From positions 111,096-175,095 of the forward strand of contig CAWKND010000013.1 of NCBI GenBank assembly GCA_963850915.1: 64,000 nucleotides of DNA, given 5' to 3'. Below are positions 42,895 through 51,198 of the stretch, in pieces. Below the pieces are notes generated by a model. The model searched no databases. It had not been told where the DNA came from and was given only the letters and a program-made list of their open reading frames with translations. Each line of letters begins with the position of its first letter. The stretch's first letter is position 1. Both the position numbers and the translations under genes were made by a program. Source of the DNA: CAVTWH01 sp963850915 (GTDB lineage Bacteria > Actinomycetota > Actinomycetes > Mycobacteriales > Micromonosporaceae).

Positions 42895-43407
42895 ATGCCC
42901 GTCGATCTACCCGGCGCGCCGCCGGATGACTTCGCGGACTTCTACCGCGGCCAGTTCAGCCGACTGGCCGTGCAGTTGTACGCCTACCTCGGCGACCACG
43001 CCGAGGCGCAGGACCTCACCCAGGAAGCGTTCTGCCGGGCGCTACAGCGCTGGGAGCAGGTACGCGACTACGACGACCCGGCCGGCTGGGTACGCCGGGT
43101 GGCCTGGAACCTGGCCACCAGCCGGCTGCGCCGGGTACAGGTGGCGCTGCGGCACCTGGCCGGCCAGCGCGCGGAGACGGTACCCGGGCCGGAGCCGGAT
43201 CGGGTCGCACTGGTCGCGGGGCTGGCCACCCTGTCGCCGCTGCTGCGCCGCACCGTGGTGCTGCACCACCTGTGCCACCTCGGCGTCGCCGAGATCGCCG
43301 CACAGGACGGGGTCGCCGAGGGTACCGTCCGCGCCCGTCTCAGCCGGGGCCGTGCGGCCCTGGCCGCCTACTTCACCGAGTCCACGCAGGAGGTGCGCCG
43401 TGCCTGA
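42895..43407 (+). CDS. SigE-family ECF sigma factor (second)
   Basis: A 170-residue sigma factor: region 2 (FADFYRGQFSRLAVQLYAYLGDHAEAQDLTQEAFCRALQRWEQV; PAGWVRRVAWNLATSRLRR) and region 4 (LATLSPLLRRTVVLHHLCHLGVAEIAAQDGVAEGTVRARLSRGRAAL). ATG 42895 follows GGGGAGC. The stop overlaps the start of the membrane protein gene, a pair that repeats the layout at 8711-10680. Confidence 0.9.
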   Translation: MPVDLPGAPPDDFADFYRGQFSRLAVQLYAYLGDHAEAQDLTQEAFCRALQRWEQVRDYDDPAGWVRRVAWNLATSRLRRVQVALRHLAGQRAETVPGPEPDRVALVAGLATLSPLLRRTVVLHHLCHLGVAEIAAQDGVAEGTVRARLSRGRAALAAYFTESTQEVRRA

Positions 43408-44656
43408 CCGCGAACTGGAGGGTGAGTGGGACCGGCTGTTCGCCGTATTCGAGGCCGACGCGCTGCCCCGGTTCCGGCCGGCGCCACTGGCCGACGTGGC
43501 CCGCCGGGCGGGATCGCTGCGCCGCCGGTACCGGTACCGGGTGCTGGCCGGACTGCTGGCGGCGCTGCTGGTACCGGTCGGGGTGGTCACCGCCGCGGAC
43601 CGGGGCGACAACCGGCCGGTACCCCGGCCCACTCCCACGGTCACGGCGAGCCCAGCGCCGACCGAGTCGGCACTGCCGCCCGTCGTACCGCAGCCGCGGC
43701 AGCAGCACGTACCGTCCCCCGACAGCGGACTGCGCCTACGTGAGCTGCGCTTCACCCACGACGCCCGGCACGCCTGGGCACTGTTCGACTCGTGCGCGCA
43801 GGACAGCTCCGGGCGCTGCCGGTACGCCCTGGAGACCACGGCCGACGCGGGCGTGAGCTGGCAGCGGGTATCCGTGCCGGCGCTGCCGCCGACCGGGCAG
43901 GTGCTTTTTTACCCGGTGTCGCCACTGATCGCGGCGCTGCACGCCCGGGGGCACGGCTTCTGGGTGACGGTGGACGGCGGGCGCTCGTACACGGCCTTCC
44001 CCGAGTCGGAGCCGCCCGCGGCCGCCTACGCGGGTGCCGAGCAGCCTTACCCCGATGGCCGGTACGCCCTGATGTGCCCGTACAACGGGGATTTCGAGGC
44101 GTCGGTGAACGCCTGCGGACCGCGCGCGACCGTCTGCCCGACCGACGGCGGGAACTGTCTCGGCGCTCCGCCGCTCACCGGCCCGCTCCAGCAGGTGATC
44201 ACCGGTGCCGACGGTCGGGTCTGGACGATCTCGACGTGGCACGGCTGGTCGTACGTCTCGTACTCGGTCGACCAGGCCGCCACCTGGATCGCGGTGCCGC
44301 CGATCAACACCGAGGGGGTACTCACGGCATCCCCGGACGGGACGGAGGTGTACCTGGTAGCCGCCGACCCCGGCCGGGTCTGGCTCATCTATGGCCGGGC
44401 GTTCGTCCCGGTACCCGGATTGCCACCGGGGCTTGTCGCGCCGCAGGTGGTGGCGCTGGGCGGCGGGCTGCTGGCGGTACGCGAGGTGGACGGGCGGATT
44501 TGGCTGGTCGGCGACGGCCGGTACCGACCCCTGGCCGGCGGCGCGCAGGACATCTCCCGCCTGCCCGACGGCTCGCTGATTCTGCGCCGGGCAGACGGCA
44601 GTGTGCTGGTGGGTACCGGGGATGGCCTGACGCGCGACTGGGTGGTGTACGCGTGA
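43400..44656 (+). CDS. Membrane-anchored beta-propeller-like partner of the sigma factor
   Basis: A 418-residue protein. A cytoplasmic N-terminus of about 48 residues (RELEGEWDRLFAVFEADALPRFRPAPLADVARRAGSLRRRYRYR) is followed by one helix (VLAGLLAALLVPVGVVTAA) and an exported region. That region has repeated strand/Trp patterns (ETTADAGVSWQRVSVP, VTVDGGRSYTAFPES, SVDQAATWIAVPP) like BNR/Asp-box propeller blades. GTG 43400 follows GGAGGTG and overlaps the sigma stop. It is probably the sensor/anti-sigma of the adjacent sigma factor, although no ZAS motif is present. Confidence 0.75.
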   Translation: MPDRELEGEWDRLFAVFEADALPRFRPAPLADVARRAGSLRRRYRYRVLAGLLAALLVPVGVVTAADRGDNRPVPRPTPTVTASPAPTESALPPVVPQPRQQHVPSPDSGLRLRELRFTHDARHAWALFDSCAQDSSGRCRYALETTADAGVSWQRVSVPALPPTGQVLFYPVSPLIAALHARGHGFWVTVDGGRSYTAFPESEPPAAAYAGAEQPYPDGRYALMCPYNGDFEASVNACGPRATVCPTDGGNCLGAPPLTGPLQQVITGADGRVWTISTWHGWSYVSYSVDQAATWIAVPPINTEGVLTASPDGTEVYLVAADPGRVWLIYGRAFVPVPGLPPGLVAPQVVALGGGLLAVREVDGRIWLVGDGRYRPLAGGAQDISRLPDGSLILRRADGSVLVGTGDGLTRDWVVYA

Positions 44657-44659
44657 GCG

Positions 44660-45238
44660 CTACTCCCAGCCGTAGGAGCGGCGCAGCAGGTCGGCTACCC
44701 GGACGAAGCGCTTCTTGTCGAGCACCGCGCCCTCCCGGCGGATGCTGTCGTCGGGCATCCGCAGCACCCGGTCCAGCCGCAGCCAGCTCGGTCGCGCGTC
44801 GCGGTCCCAGTCGCCGGGGCCGAGCGCCAGCCAGTTGTGCTGCCCGTCGCGCTCGCTCTTGCTGGAGAGCATCAGCCCGAGCGCGGTGTGCTGCCCCTCC
44901 CGCCCGACGATGAGTACCGGCCGGTCCTTGCCCTGGCTCGGATCGTCCTCGAACGGTACCCAGGTCCACACGATCTCGCCCGGGTCGGCGTTCCCGTCCG
45001 GGTTCGGTGCGTAGGACAGGTGCCGGCCGCCGGGCGCCTCGGCATGTACCGAGGTGTTCCGCTTCGGTGGCGGCGCGGGCACCGGGTGGGTCGGCTTCGC
45101 GGTCGCCGGCTTGGTGGCGGCCGGCTTCGGGGCGGCCGACTTCGGGGCGGCGGGCGGGGCCGGGCGCGGGGGTGGGGCGGGTACCGGAGCGGGGCGGGGC
45201 CGGTCGCGGCCGGTCAGACGGTTCCACAGCGATCTCAC
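44660..45238 (-). CDS. PemK/MazF-like toxin-family protein with Pro/Ala-rich N-terminus
   Basis: A 192-residue protein. Residues about 10-70 are Pro/Ala/Lys-rich low complexity. The C-terminal 120 residues (PGEIVWTWVPFEDDPSQGKDRPVLIVGREGQHTALGLMLSSKSE ... WLRLDRVLRMPDDSIRREGAVLDKKRFVRV) match the SH3-like PemK/MazF fold. No antitoxin gene is adjacent, so it may be an orphan or a housekeeping relative. MazF toxins cleave mRNA; activity is untested. Confidence 0.8.
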   Translation of the reverse strand: MRSLWNRLTGRDRPRPAPVPAPPPRPAPPAAPKSAAPKPAATKPATAKPTHPVPAPPPKRNTSVHAEAPGGRHLSYAPNPDGNADPGEIVWTWVPFEDDPSQGKDRPVLIVGREGQHTALGLMLSSKSERDGQHNWLALGPGDWDRDARPSWLRLDRVLRMPDDSIRREGAVLDKKRFVRVADLLRRSYGWE

Positions 45239-45310
45239 GCTGCGACCTTAGTCGGCACCGGGCCGGCGCACCCGGGTCCGGGGCTGTCGTTCTCCGGTCA
45301 GCCGCCGCCC

Positions 45311-45475
45311 GGTCGGCTGTTTCCCGGTCGGCTGTTCCTCGGTCGGCTGTTCCTCGGTCGGCTGTTCCTCGGCCGGCTGTTCCTCGGTCGGCTGTTCCTC
45401 GGCCGGCTGTTCCTCGGCCGGCTGTTTCTCGGTCGGCTGTTTCTCGGTCGGCTGTTTCTCGGTCGGCTGTTCTAG
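45311..45475. repeat. 15-bp minisatellite, eleven copies
   Basis: Unit GGTCGGCTGTTCCTC, in eleven uninterrupted copies of exactly 15 bp. Variants swap T/C at position 3 and CC/TC near the end; the last ends in TAG. It lies in the divergent promoter region of the PemK-like and beta-helix genes. Confidence 0.95.
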
Positions 45476-45485
45476 GGTCGGTGCA

Positions 45486-45525
45486 GGTCGTTGTGTGGTC
45501 GGCGCGGTCGTTGTGTGGTCGGTGC
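45486..45525. repeat. 20-bp tandem duplication
   Basis: GGTCGTTGTGTGGTCGGCGC followed by the same unit with one C/T change, directly after the 15-bp minisatellite. Confidence 0.85.
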
Positions 45526-45569
45526 CTGTCGCGGTGGAGCTGTCAGCGCTGGCGTTCTAGAGTCGGCGG

Positions 45570-46764
45570 ATGCGGAAAGCCCCCCGGCTCCACGCGCGAA
45601 ACCTGCCTCTGCTCCTGCCAGCACTGCTGGTCGTGCTGCTGTTCACCGTGTCCGGGTGCGGTGGCTCGGCTCGGCCGCGGGCCACGGCCTCGCCAAGCCA
45701 CAGTGCCGCGGCGATGGCCGGCCAGCCGGCACCGAGTGCGGTACCGAGCACTTCGGCGACGGCGAGTACCGGCCCGCTGGCTGCGTTCAGTGCCGGGAAT
45801 CCGGCCGGCCATGTGGCCGTACCCGCGGAGGCACAGGCGGTGGACACCAGCCATCCGAGCCGGGTGGTGGGCACCGGTATCCCCGGCAAGTTGTACGTCG
45901 GCGGCGGTCGTCGCGGCGGTCGCTGCCGGCGGGATCATCACCTTCAACTGCGGGCCGCAGCCGGTCACCATCACGATGACCGCGACCGCGAAGGTGGTCA
46001 ACGCGCACCCCGACATCGTGCTTGACGGCGGCGGGCTGGTCACGTTGAGCGGCGGCGGCAAGCGCCGGATCCTCTACCAGAACACCTGCGACAAGGCGCA
46101 GGGCTGGACCACGTCACACTGCCAGGACCAGGAGACGCCGCGACTGACCCTGCAGAACCTGACGTTCGCGGACGGCAACTCGACCGGCGACATGACCGAG
46201 GGTGGCGGCGGCGGTGCGGTGTTCGTACGCGGCGGGCGGGTCAAAGTGGTGAACGCGAAGTTCACCGGGAACCGTTGCGACGCAACAGGTCCGGACCTGG
46301 GCGGGGCGGCGCTGCGGGTACTGAGCCAGTCGAAGGGGCTACCGGTCTACATCGTGCACAGTACGTTCACCGGCGGCGTCTGCTCCAACGGTTCGGCGCT
46401 GTCCAGCATCGGCGTCTCCTGGATCGTGCTGAACTCGTTGCTCACCAATAACTCCGCGATCGGATCGGGCGCCAACCCGGCCCGCTCGGGTACCCCCGGC
46501 GGCGGCAGTGGCGGAGCGATCTACTGTGACGGCAACCTTTTCACGGTACGCATCGCCGGCACAGTCATCCAGGACAACCACGCCAAGGAGGGCGGCGGCG
46601 CGGTCTTCTTCGTCAGCAACGATCGCAGCGGCACGATGAGCATCGAGTCCTCGACGTTGAAGCACAACCCGAGCGACGGGTTCGAGACGAAGGGGTACCC
46701 GGGAATCTTCTTCCTCGGCGCACACAACCCCACCGTCTCGAACTCCACCCTGACCCGGTCCTAG
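45570..46764 (+). pseudogene. Beta-helix lipoprotein, disrupted by a one-base frameshift
   Basis: The start at 45570 gives a lipoprotein signal (LLLPALLVVLLFTVSGC, lipobox VSGC), a Ser/Ala linker and RVVGTGIPG. The next frame then continues ASCTSAAVVAAVAAGGIITFNCGP and a right-handed parallel beta-helix with Asn/Gly turns (FADGNSTGDMTEGGGGGAVF; IQDNHAKEGGGAVFFV) to the stop. Removing the T at 45880 restores GTGTPASCTSAA and a GGTACC word. Joined, it would be about 397 residues: a surface polysaccharide-binding or lyase-like protein. It is either a pseudogene or a base error. Confidence 0.8.
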
Positions 46765-46796
46765 GGGCGGGGCCGCCCGTCCGACAGCCCCGCCCC
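46764..46796. terminator. Bidirectional terminator between beta-helix and pectate lyase genes
   Basis: A perfect 10-bp stem (GGGGCGGGGC with GCCCCGCCCC) around a 13-base loop between convergent stop codons. Confidence 0.7.
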
Positions 46797-46818
46797 GTCC
46801 GGGTTCAGTGACGCACCA

Positions 46819-48393
46819 CTAGGCGTACGTCTCGAACTCGGCGACCTTCGGCGTACCGGTCGAGCTATTGATCTTGAAGGTGATCTTCTTCAGCGAGGTC
46901 GCCGGGAAGGTGATGACGCCGGCCCCGGTACCCGACTTCAGGACGGCACCCGTGTCGGCGTTGAGTACCTGCCAGGACCCGATGGCGCCGGTGGAGCCCG
47001 CAGCCTCACGGATGACGATCGCCGACACCGACTTCGCGGAGCTCCACTTGACCGACACGTACCCGGTCGAGCCGCTCGGCGACCAGTAGGTGCTCAGGTT
47101 GCCGTCCAGTACGTTGCCGTAGCTCGTCCCACTGGCCTTGCCGGAGCCGTCAGCGCCGGCCCCGATGCTGAGGTTGGGCCCGCTGGGCTGACTCGATCCG
47201 CCGGTCGGGCTGGTGGTCGGGCTAGCCGTCGGGCTGGCGCTGTGGCTGGCAGTCGGGCTGGCGGTCGGCGTCGACGGACCAGTTGGCGCCGTGCAGGTGC
47301 CGTTGGACACCTGCAGACCCTTGTTGGCACCGGCCGTCGCGGTCACGATGGCGGGCACGCAGCTGGCCGGGTCGAGGCTGTAGGAGTACGGGATGCTGAC
47401 GGTGGTGTTGGAGACCGGGTTGGGGCCGGCCGGGTGGTTCTCGGTACCCGGGGCGGTCCAGGTCACGTTGTCGTAGATGTTGCCGCTGACCTGCCAGTAG
47501 CCGAGCAGGTCGGTGTAGAAGGTACCCAGCACGTCCACCGAGTCCTTGAAGTAGTTGTTCTCTACCTTGGCCTTGCCGCCGGCTCGCGGGTTGATGCCGG
47601 ACTTGGTGAGGCCCACGTAGTAGTTGTTGTAGATGTGCGCGGTCGCGCCCCGCAGCAGGGGGGTACGGGAGTCGATGTTCTCGTACAGGTTGTGGTGGTA
47701 GGTCACCGGGCCGTTGCCCAGGTCGCTGTCGCTGGACCCGACGAGACCGCCACGCCCGGAGTTGCGCAGCGTGTTGTACGAAACGGTCACGTAGTTCGTG
47801 TCGGCCTTCATGTCGATGAGCGAGTCGTACCCCTCGTCCTCGCCGCCCGAGGCCAGCAGCGTGTTGTGGTCGATCCAGATGTTGTGGACGCTGCTCTCCA
47901 GACCGATGGCGTCACCACCGTTGGACGTGGGCGAGCCCGACTTCTTCACGTTCTGGACGGTCACGTTCTGGATGATGATGTTGCTGGACTCGCGGATGTG
48001 GATGCCCACCTGGTCGAAGATGGCGCCGCTGCCCACTCCGACGATCGTGACGTTGCTGATCTGCTTGAGCTCGATGACTCCGTCAGCCGTGTTGCAGCTC
48101 GAGCCCGACACCTTGGCGGTGTTGCCGACGGTGAAGGTCCCCTCGACCTGAATGATGATCGGCGTACTACTGGTGGCCCGGCTGCACAGGGCCGTGTGGA
48201 TCGCGGTACCCGTGGTGGCTCGCACTGTCTGCCCGCCCGCGCCGCCCGTGGTCCCACCGTTCTGGGTGGCGTAGCCGGTAACGCCACCGGTCGCCGCCGA
48301 CGCCTGTGGTATCACCAGAGCCACACCGATTGCGGCCGCGACGCCCGCCGTGGTCGCCGCCGCCAGAAGTCGCAATGCGACTGGTCGTCTCAT
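46819..48393 (-). CDS. Secreted pectate lyase (PL1) with C-terminal discoidin-like module
   Basis: A 524-residue exported enzyme. A signal peptide (MRRPVALRLLAAATTAGVAAAIGVALVIPQASA) precedes the parallel beta-helix PL1 domain with SVHNIWIDHNTLLA, YDSLIDMKADTNYVTVSYN and RTPLLRGATAHIYNNYYV, which hold the Ca-binding Asp and catalytic Arg positions. A Thr/Ser/Pro linker (about 365-400) joins a discoidin/F5-8-like carbohydrate-binding module (about 405-524). It cleaves polygalacturonate by beta-elimination outside the cell. ATG 48393 follows AGGTGAGGCGAGG. Strong palindromes lie upstream. Confidence 0.92.
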   Translation of the reverse strand: MRRPVALRLLAAATTAGVAAAIGVALVIPQASAATGGVTGYATQNGGTTGGAGGQTVRATTGTAIHTALCSRATSSTPIIIQVEGTFTVGNTAKVSGSSCNTADGVIELKQISNVTIVGVGSGAIFDQVGIHIRESSNIIIQNVTVQNVKKSGSPTSNGGDAIGLESSVHNIWIDHNTLLASGGEDEGYDSLIDMKADTNYVTVSYNTLRNSGRGGLVGSSDSDLGNGPVTYHHNLYENIDSRTPLLRGATAHIYNNYYVGLTKSGINPRAGGKAKVENNYFKDSVDVLGTFYTDLLGYWQVSGNIYDNVTWTAPGTENHPAGPNPVSNTTVSIPYSYSLDPASCVPAIVTATAGANKGLQVSNGTCTAPTGPSTPTASPTASHSASPTASPTTSPTGGSSQPSGPNLSIGAGADGSGKASGTSYGNVLDGNLSTYWSPSGSTGYVSVKWSSAKSVSAIVIREAAGSTGAIGSWQVLNADTGAVLKSGTGAGVITFPATSLKKITFKINSSTGTPKVAEFETYA

Positions 48394-48560
48394 CCTCGCC
48401 TCACCTTCGTCTTCACCTTCGACTTCGCTGGACCGTGCCGTTGCGCCGCGACCGTCCGGCCGGGTCGTCGAGCCCGAGGGCACGCCGCTGGTCGGCACCG
48501 ACGGGGTGGTCTCGGTGTCGATCGGGTCGGCGGTTGACGCGGCCGGGACGGTCCGAGCGC

Positions 48561-48576
48561 AGGAAAGCGCTTTCCT
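48561..48576. promoter_or_regulatory. LacI-type operator upstream of pectate lyase
   Basis: AGGAAAGCGCTTTCCT, a perfect 16-bp palindrome with central CG, typical of LacI/GalR-family operators. It lies 168 bp upstream of the pectate lyase ATG. Confidence 0.7.
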
Positions 48577-48693
48577 CACACCGTGCAGCGCGAACGGAGC
48601 GAAGTCAATGGATCAACGCATGCAGGATTGTTGCAGCGACCGACAGAACCCGGCGCTCCCGAGGCATTGACAGGCATCGGCGCCCCGCGTTAC

Positions 48694-48718
48694 GTTCCCG
48701 TACGGGAATGCGCTTTCC
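48694..48718. promoter_or_regulatory. Second operator cluster upstream of pectate lyase
   Basis: A perfect 14-bp palindrome TTCCCGTACGGGAA (48694-48707) overlaps GGGAATGCGCTTTCCT (48703-48718), which matches the operator at 48561 in 14 of 16 positions. Confidence 0.6.
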
Positions 48719-48987
48719 TAACCTGGCCACCGGCCGTACGGCTGGTGGCTTTAGGGTGCTACGCAGGGATGCCGAGTCCGGCTGAACGTGGGTTCGTGCG
48801 GTCGCTGCCGCGCGGCGCCTGGTACCCGGTCGCGGTCATGGAGTCGCGACGAGGCCCGACCGTGGGCTTCTTCAGCGGTAGCCCGGCGAGCCGGCAAACC
48901 AGACCGGACGGCCCGCCGAATAATGCCCAGCGGCCCGTTCGGTCTGTTGGCGAGCTCCGAGGTTGGCCGCCGGGTCGCGTTCGACCG

Positions 48988-49025
48988 GCAGCCGATCGCC
49001 CACCCTGCAGCCGATCGCCCACCCT
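48988..49025. repeat. 19-bp perfect tandem duplication
   Basis: GCAGCCGATCGCCCACCCT occurs twice in direct tandem in the gene-free region. Confidence 0.9.
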
Positions 49026-49150
49026 CAGGCGAGGCGACCGGCGCACTCGGTCCCCGCCGGTCCGATCCGGACACGGAACCATGCACGCCGACCTTCTGCT
49101 CCTGCCGACCGGACCGCCGGTCGGCGGACCACCGGGCGGCTGGCTGCGGG

Positions 49151-49176
49151 CGCGGCGGGCGGCGGGCGGCGGGCGG
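49151..49176. repeat. GGGCGGC heptanucleotide repeat near gene end
   Basis: About three to four copies of a 7-bp GC-only unit ending four bases before the stop codon of the isomerase gene at 49180. Confidence 0.6.
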
Positions 49177-49179
49177 CGG

Positions 49180-50019
49180 TTAGCCGATCAGCGAGCGGAG
49201 GTATGCCAGGTTGTCGGCGCAGCGCTGCTCCAACGGGAGTTCGGTGGAGAAGTCCTCGCAGGTGACCCAGGCGTCGTAGCCGAAGTCCCGCAAGGCTTTC
49301 AGGTAGCCGGCGATGTCGGCCTGGCCGCCGCGCATGGTCGCCCAGTCGGGCCGCCACTTGGTCACTCCACCCGGCTCTTGCGAAACAGCCGACCAGGCAA
49401 TGTTCTTCACGTGTGCGTGGGCGAGGTACGGGCCCAGCATGTCGAAGCCGGCGCGGTAGTCCTCCTGGCCCTCGATGACCAGGTTGCCCACGTCGTGGAT
49501 GACGCCGACATGTGCCGGGTCGAGCCCGTCCAGCAGCCGGATCGCGGCCGAAGCGGAGGCCACGATGGTGCGGTGGTGCAGCTCCACGAGCACGGTCACG
49601 CCGTGGTGTGCCGCACGTTCGCCGGCCCACTCCAGGTCGTCGCGGGTACGCGCGAACAGCTCCCGGTAGGAGCCCTCGTCGACCATCGGCATGGTGACCC
49701 GTACCCGGCCGGCGCCGAGTGCCGCGGTTGCCGCCAGCATCCGCTCCACGTTCGGCCGGTCGTAACTGCGGGCGTACCCACCGATGCCGGAGTACTCCAG
49801 CCCGGCGCCCCGGGTCACCGCGGCGATCTCGGTGAGCCGCTCCTCCAGCCCGGTCAGTGGCCAGGTAGCCCGGTTACCCGCCCAGAAACCCGGCTCCGGT
49901 GCGTCATCCTGGTCGGTGACCCGCCACTCGATGCCGTCCCAGCCCTGCCCGGCGAGGATTTCCGCGGCCTCGGCAGGGGTCCACTCCGGGGTGGACGCGG
50001 TGAAGATCGACAGCTTCAC
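49180..50019 (-). CDS. Sugar phosphate isomerase/epimerase (xylose isomerase-like TIM barrel)
   Basis: A 279-residue AP-endonuclease-2/xylose-isomerase-like TIM barrel. Metal ligands are suggested by VELHHRT (Glu), VGVIHDVGNL (His/Asp), HAHVKN (His) and VTCEDF (Glu). It is the last gene of the sugar operon; the ATG overlaps the stop of the oxidoreductase gene by 4 bp. It probably interconverts keto- and aldo-sugars or inosose-type intermediates with the adjacent oxidoreductase; substrate unknown. Confidence 0.88.
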   Translation of the reverse strand: MKLSIFTASTPEWTPAEAAEILAGQGWDGIEWRVTDQDDAPEPGFWAGNRATWPLTGLEERLTEIAAVTRGAGLEYSGIGGYARSYDRPNVERMLAATAALGAGRVRVTMPMVDEGSYRELFARTRDDLEWAGERAAHHGVTVLVELHHRTIVASASAAIRLLDGLDPAHVGVIHDVGNLVIEGQEDYRAGFDMLGPYLAHAHVKNIAWSAVSQEPGGVTKWRPDWATMRGGQADIAGYLKALRDFGYDAWVTCEDFSTELPLEQRCADNLAYLRSLIG

Positions 50020-51188
50020 AGTTCAGCCTTTTCCATTGGTTCTTCAGCACGTGCCGGGCCACGCTGGGCGACCCGGACCGGCTCCTTGTCGTACTCACCG
50101 GCGAGCACGTCGGCCATCAGCACCGGGCGCCCCAGGGTGGCGGAGACGTAGACGGCGCGTACCAGTGCCAGTGCCTGCAGCGCGTCCTCCACCCGTACGC
50201 CCGGTGACCGGCCGGTGGCGATCGCGTCCAGCACGTCCTCGTACTGGCGCAGGTGCCCGACCACGAACGGGTCGGCTACCTTCGCGTTGCCACGGATCTC
50301 CTGTGGGGCAACCACTTCAGCCGACTGGTCGACCGACTCGCCGGTACCCCGGGAGCCAGCGGCAACGCCGTCGCCACCGGCGTAGAAGAACTCCACCTGG
50401 TCGTCGTGGATGACCGCAGAGCCCTGGGCACCGTAGACGGACAGGCGCACCGAGAGGCCCGGGTAGGCGGCGGTGGTGGCGTGCAGTACGGCCAGCGCAC
50501 CGGAGGCGAAGGTGACCGTGGCAACCGCGACGTCCTCCACCTCGATGCCCTGGTGCGCGACGCGACCGGTGTGGGCGTACACCTCGACCGGCTCCCCCAT
50601 GAACCACAGCAACAGGTCCACGGTGTGTACGCCCTGGTTGGCCAGTGCCCCACCACCGTCGAGCGTCCAGGTCCCGCGCCAGCCGGCCGAGTCGTAGTAC
50701 TCCTGCCCACGCCACCAGGCCACCGAAGCGACCGCCGAGGTGAGGTGCCCGAACCGGCCCGCCGCAACGGCTTTGGCCACGGCCACGCTCGCCGGGTCGA
50801 ACCGGTGCTGGCTGATCACGCTGGTCACCAGCCCGCGACCGGCCGCCTCGCGGGCCGCCACGAGCAGGCTGCGGGCCGGCTCCAGGGTCACGTCGACCGG
50901 CTTCTCCACCAGTACGTGCTTGCCGGCGGCAAGCGCCAGCTCCGCGTCGGCGGCGTGCAGCCCGCTGGGGGTACAGATGGCGACGAAGCCCACCGCCGGG
51001 TCGGCCAGCGCCTCGGGCAGCGTGGCGTACCCGGTGCTGCCGGTGCTTGCCGCCAGTGCGTCGCGGGCCGCGATGTCGGGGTCCACCACGGCAACCACGT
51101 GCAGCCCGGGCAGGCGCTCAATCGCCAGGGCGTGGTTGCGGCCGATGACTCCGGCGCCGACGATCGCGACGCCCATGCTGTCAGTCAT
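50016..51188 (-). CDS. Gfo/Idh/MocA-family oxidoreductase
   Basis: A 390-residue NAD(P)-dependent dehydrogenase. The Rossmann motif is VAIVGAGVIGRNHALAIERL, with CTPSGLHAADAELALAAGKHVLVEKPVD (catalytic Lys in EKP) and DGGGALANQGVHTVDLLLWFMGEPVEV (active-site His). Such enzymes oxidise a sugar or inositol hydroxyl. It lies between two sugar isomerases, consistent with an oxidation/isomerisation/reduction route for an unusual sugar. The ATG at 51188 is 10 bp from the upstream gene. Confidence 0.92.
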   Translation of the reverse strand: MTDSMGVAIVGAGVIGRNHALAIERLPGLHVVAVVDPDIAARDALAASTGSTGYATLPEALADPAVGFVAICTPSGLHAADAELALAAGKHVLVEKPVDVTLEPARSLLVAAREAAGRGLVTSVISQHRFDPASVAVAKAVAAGRFGHLTSAVASVAWWRGQEYYDSAGWRGTWTLDGGGALANQGVHTVDLLLWFMGEPVEVYAHTGRVAHQGIEVEDVAVATVTFASGALAVLHATTAAYPGLSVRLSVYGAQGSAVIHDDQVEFFYAGGDGVAAGSRGTGESVDQSAEVVAPQEIRGNAKVADPFVVGHLRQYEDVLDAIATGRSPGVRVEDALQALALVRAVYVSATLGRPVLMADVLAGEYDKEPVRVAQRGPARAEEPMEKAEL

Positions 51189-51198
51189 CTGTTGTCAC

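Larger units (their letters stand above)
45239..45569. other. Repeat-filled divergent intergenic region
   Basis: About 330 bp between two divergent genes, mostly occupied by a 15-bp minisatellite and a 20-bp duplication. No gene is supported; the long frames through it are simple repeat translations (GRLFL). Confidence 0.65.
48394..49179. other. Long gene-free region upstream of pectate lyase
   Basis: About 790 bp. The left half carries two strong palindromes that probably control the pectate lyase; the right half holds a 19-bp tandem duplication (48988-49025) and a 7-bp GC-rich repeat. Long open frames on the plus strand are antisense artefacts. No gene or RNA is supported. Confidence 0.6.

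Noticed and set aside
44660..45238. A full toxin-antitoxin module around the PemK-like gene
   Set aside because: No small antitoxin frame is present on either side; only the PemK-like gene is supported.
45007..45569. N-terminal extension of the beta-helix protein through the repeats
   Set aside because: The extension translates repeat DNA; a proper lipoprotein start exists at 45570 in another frame, with a one-base shift joining them.
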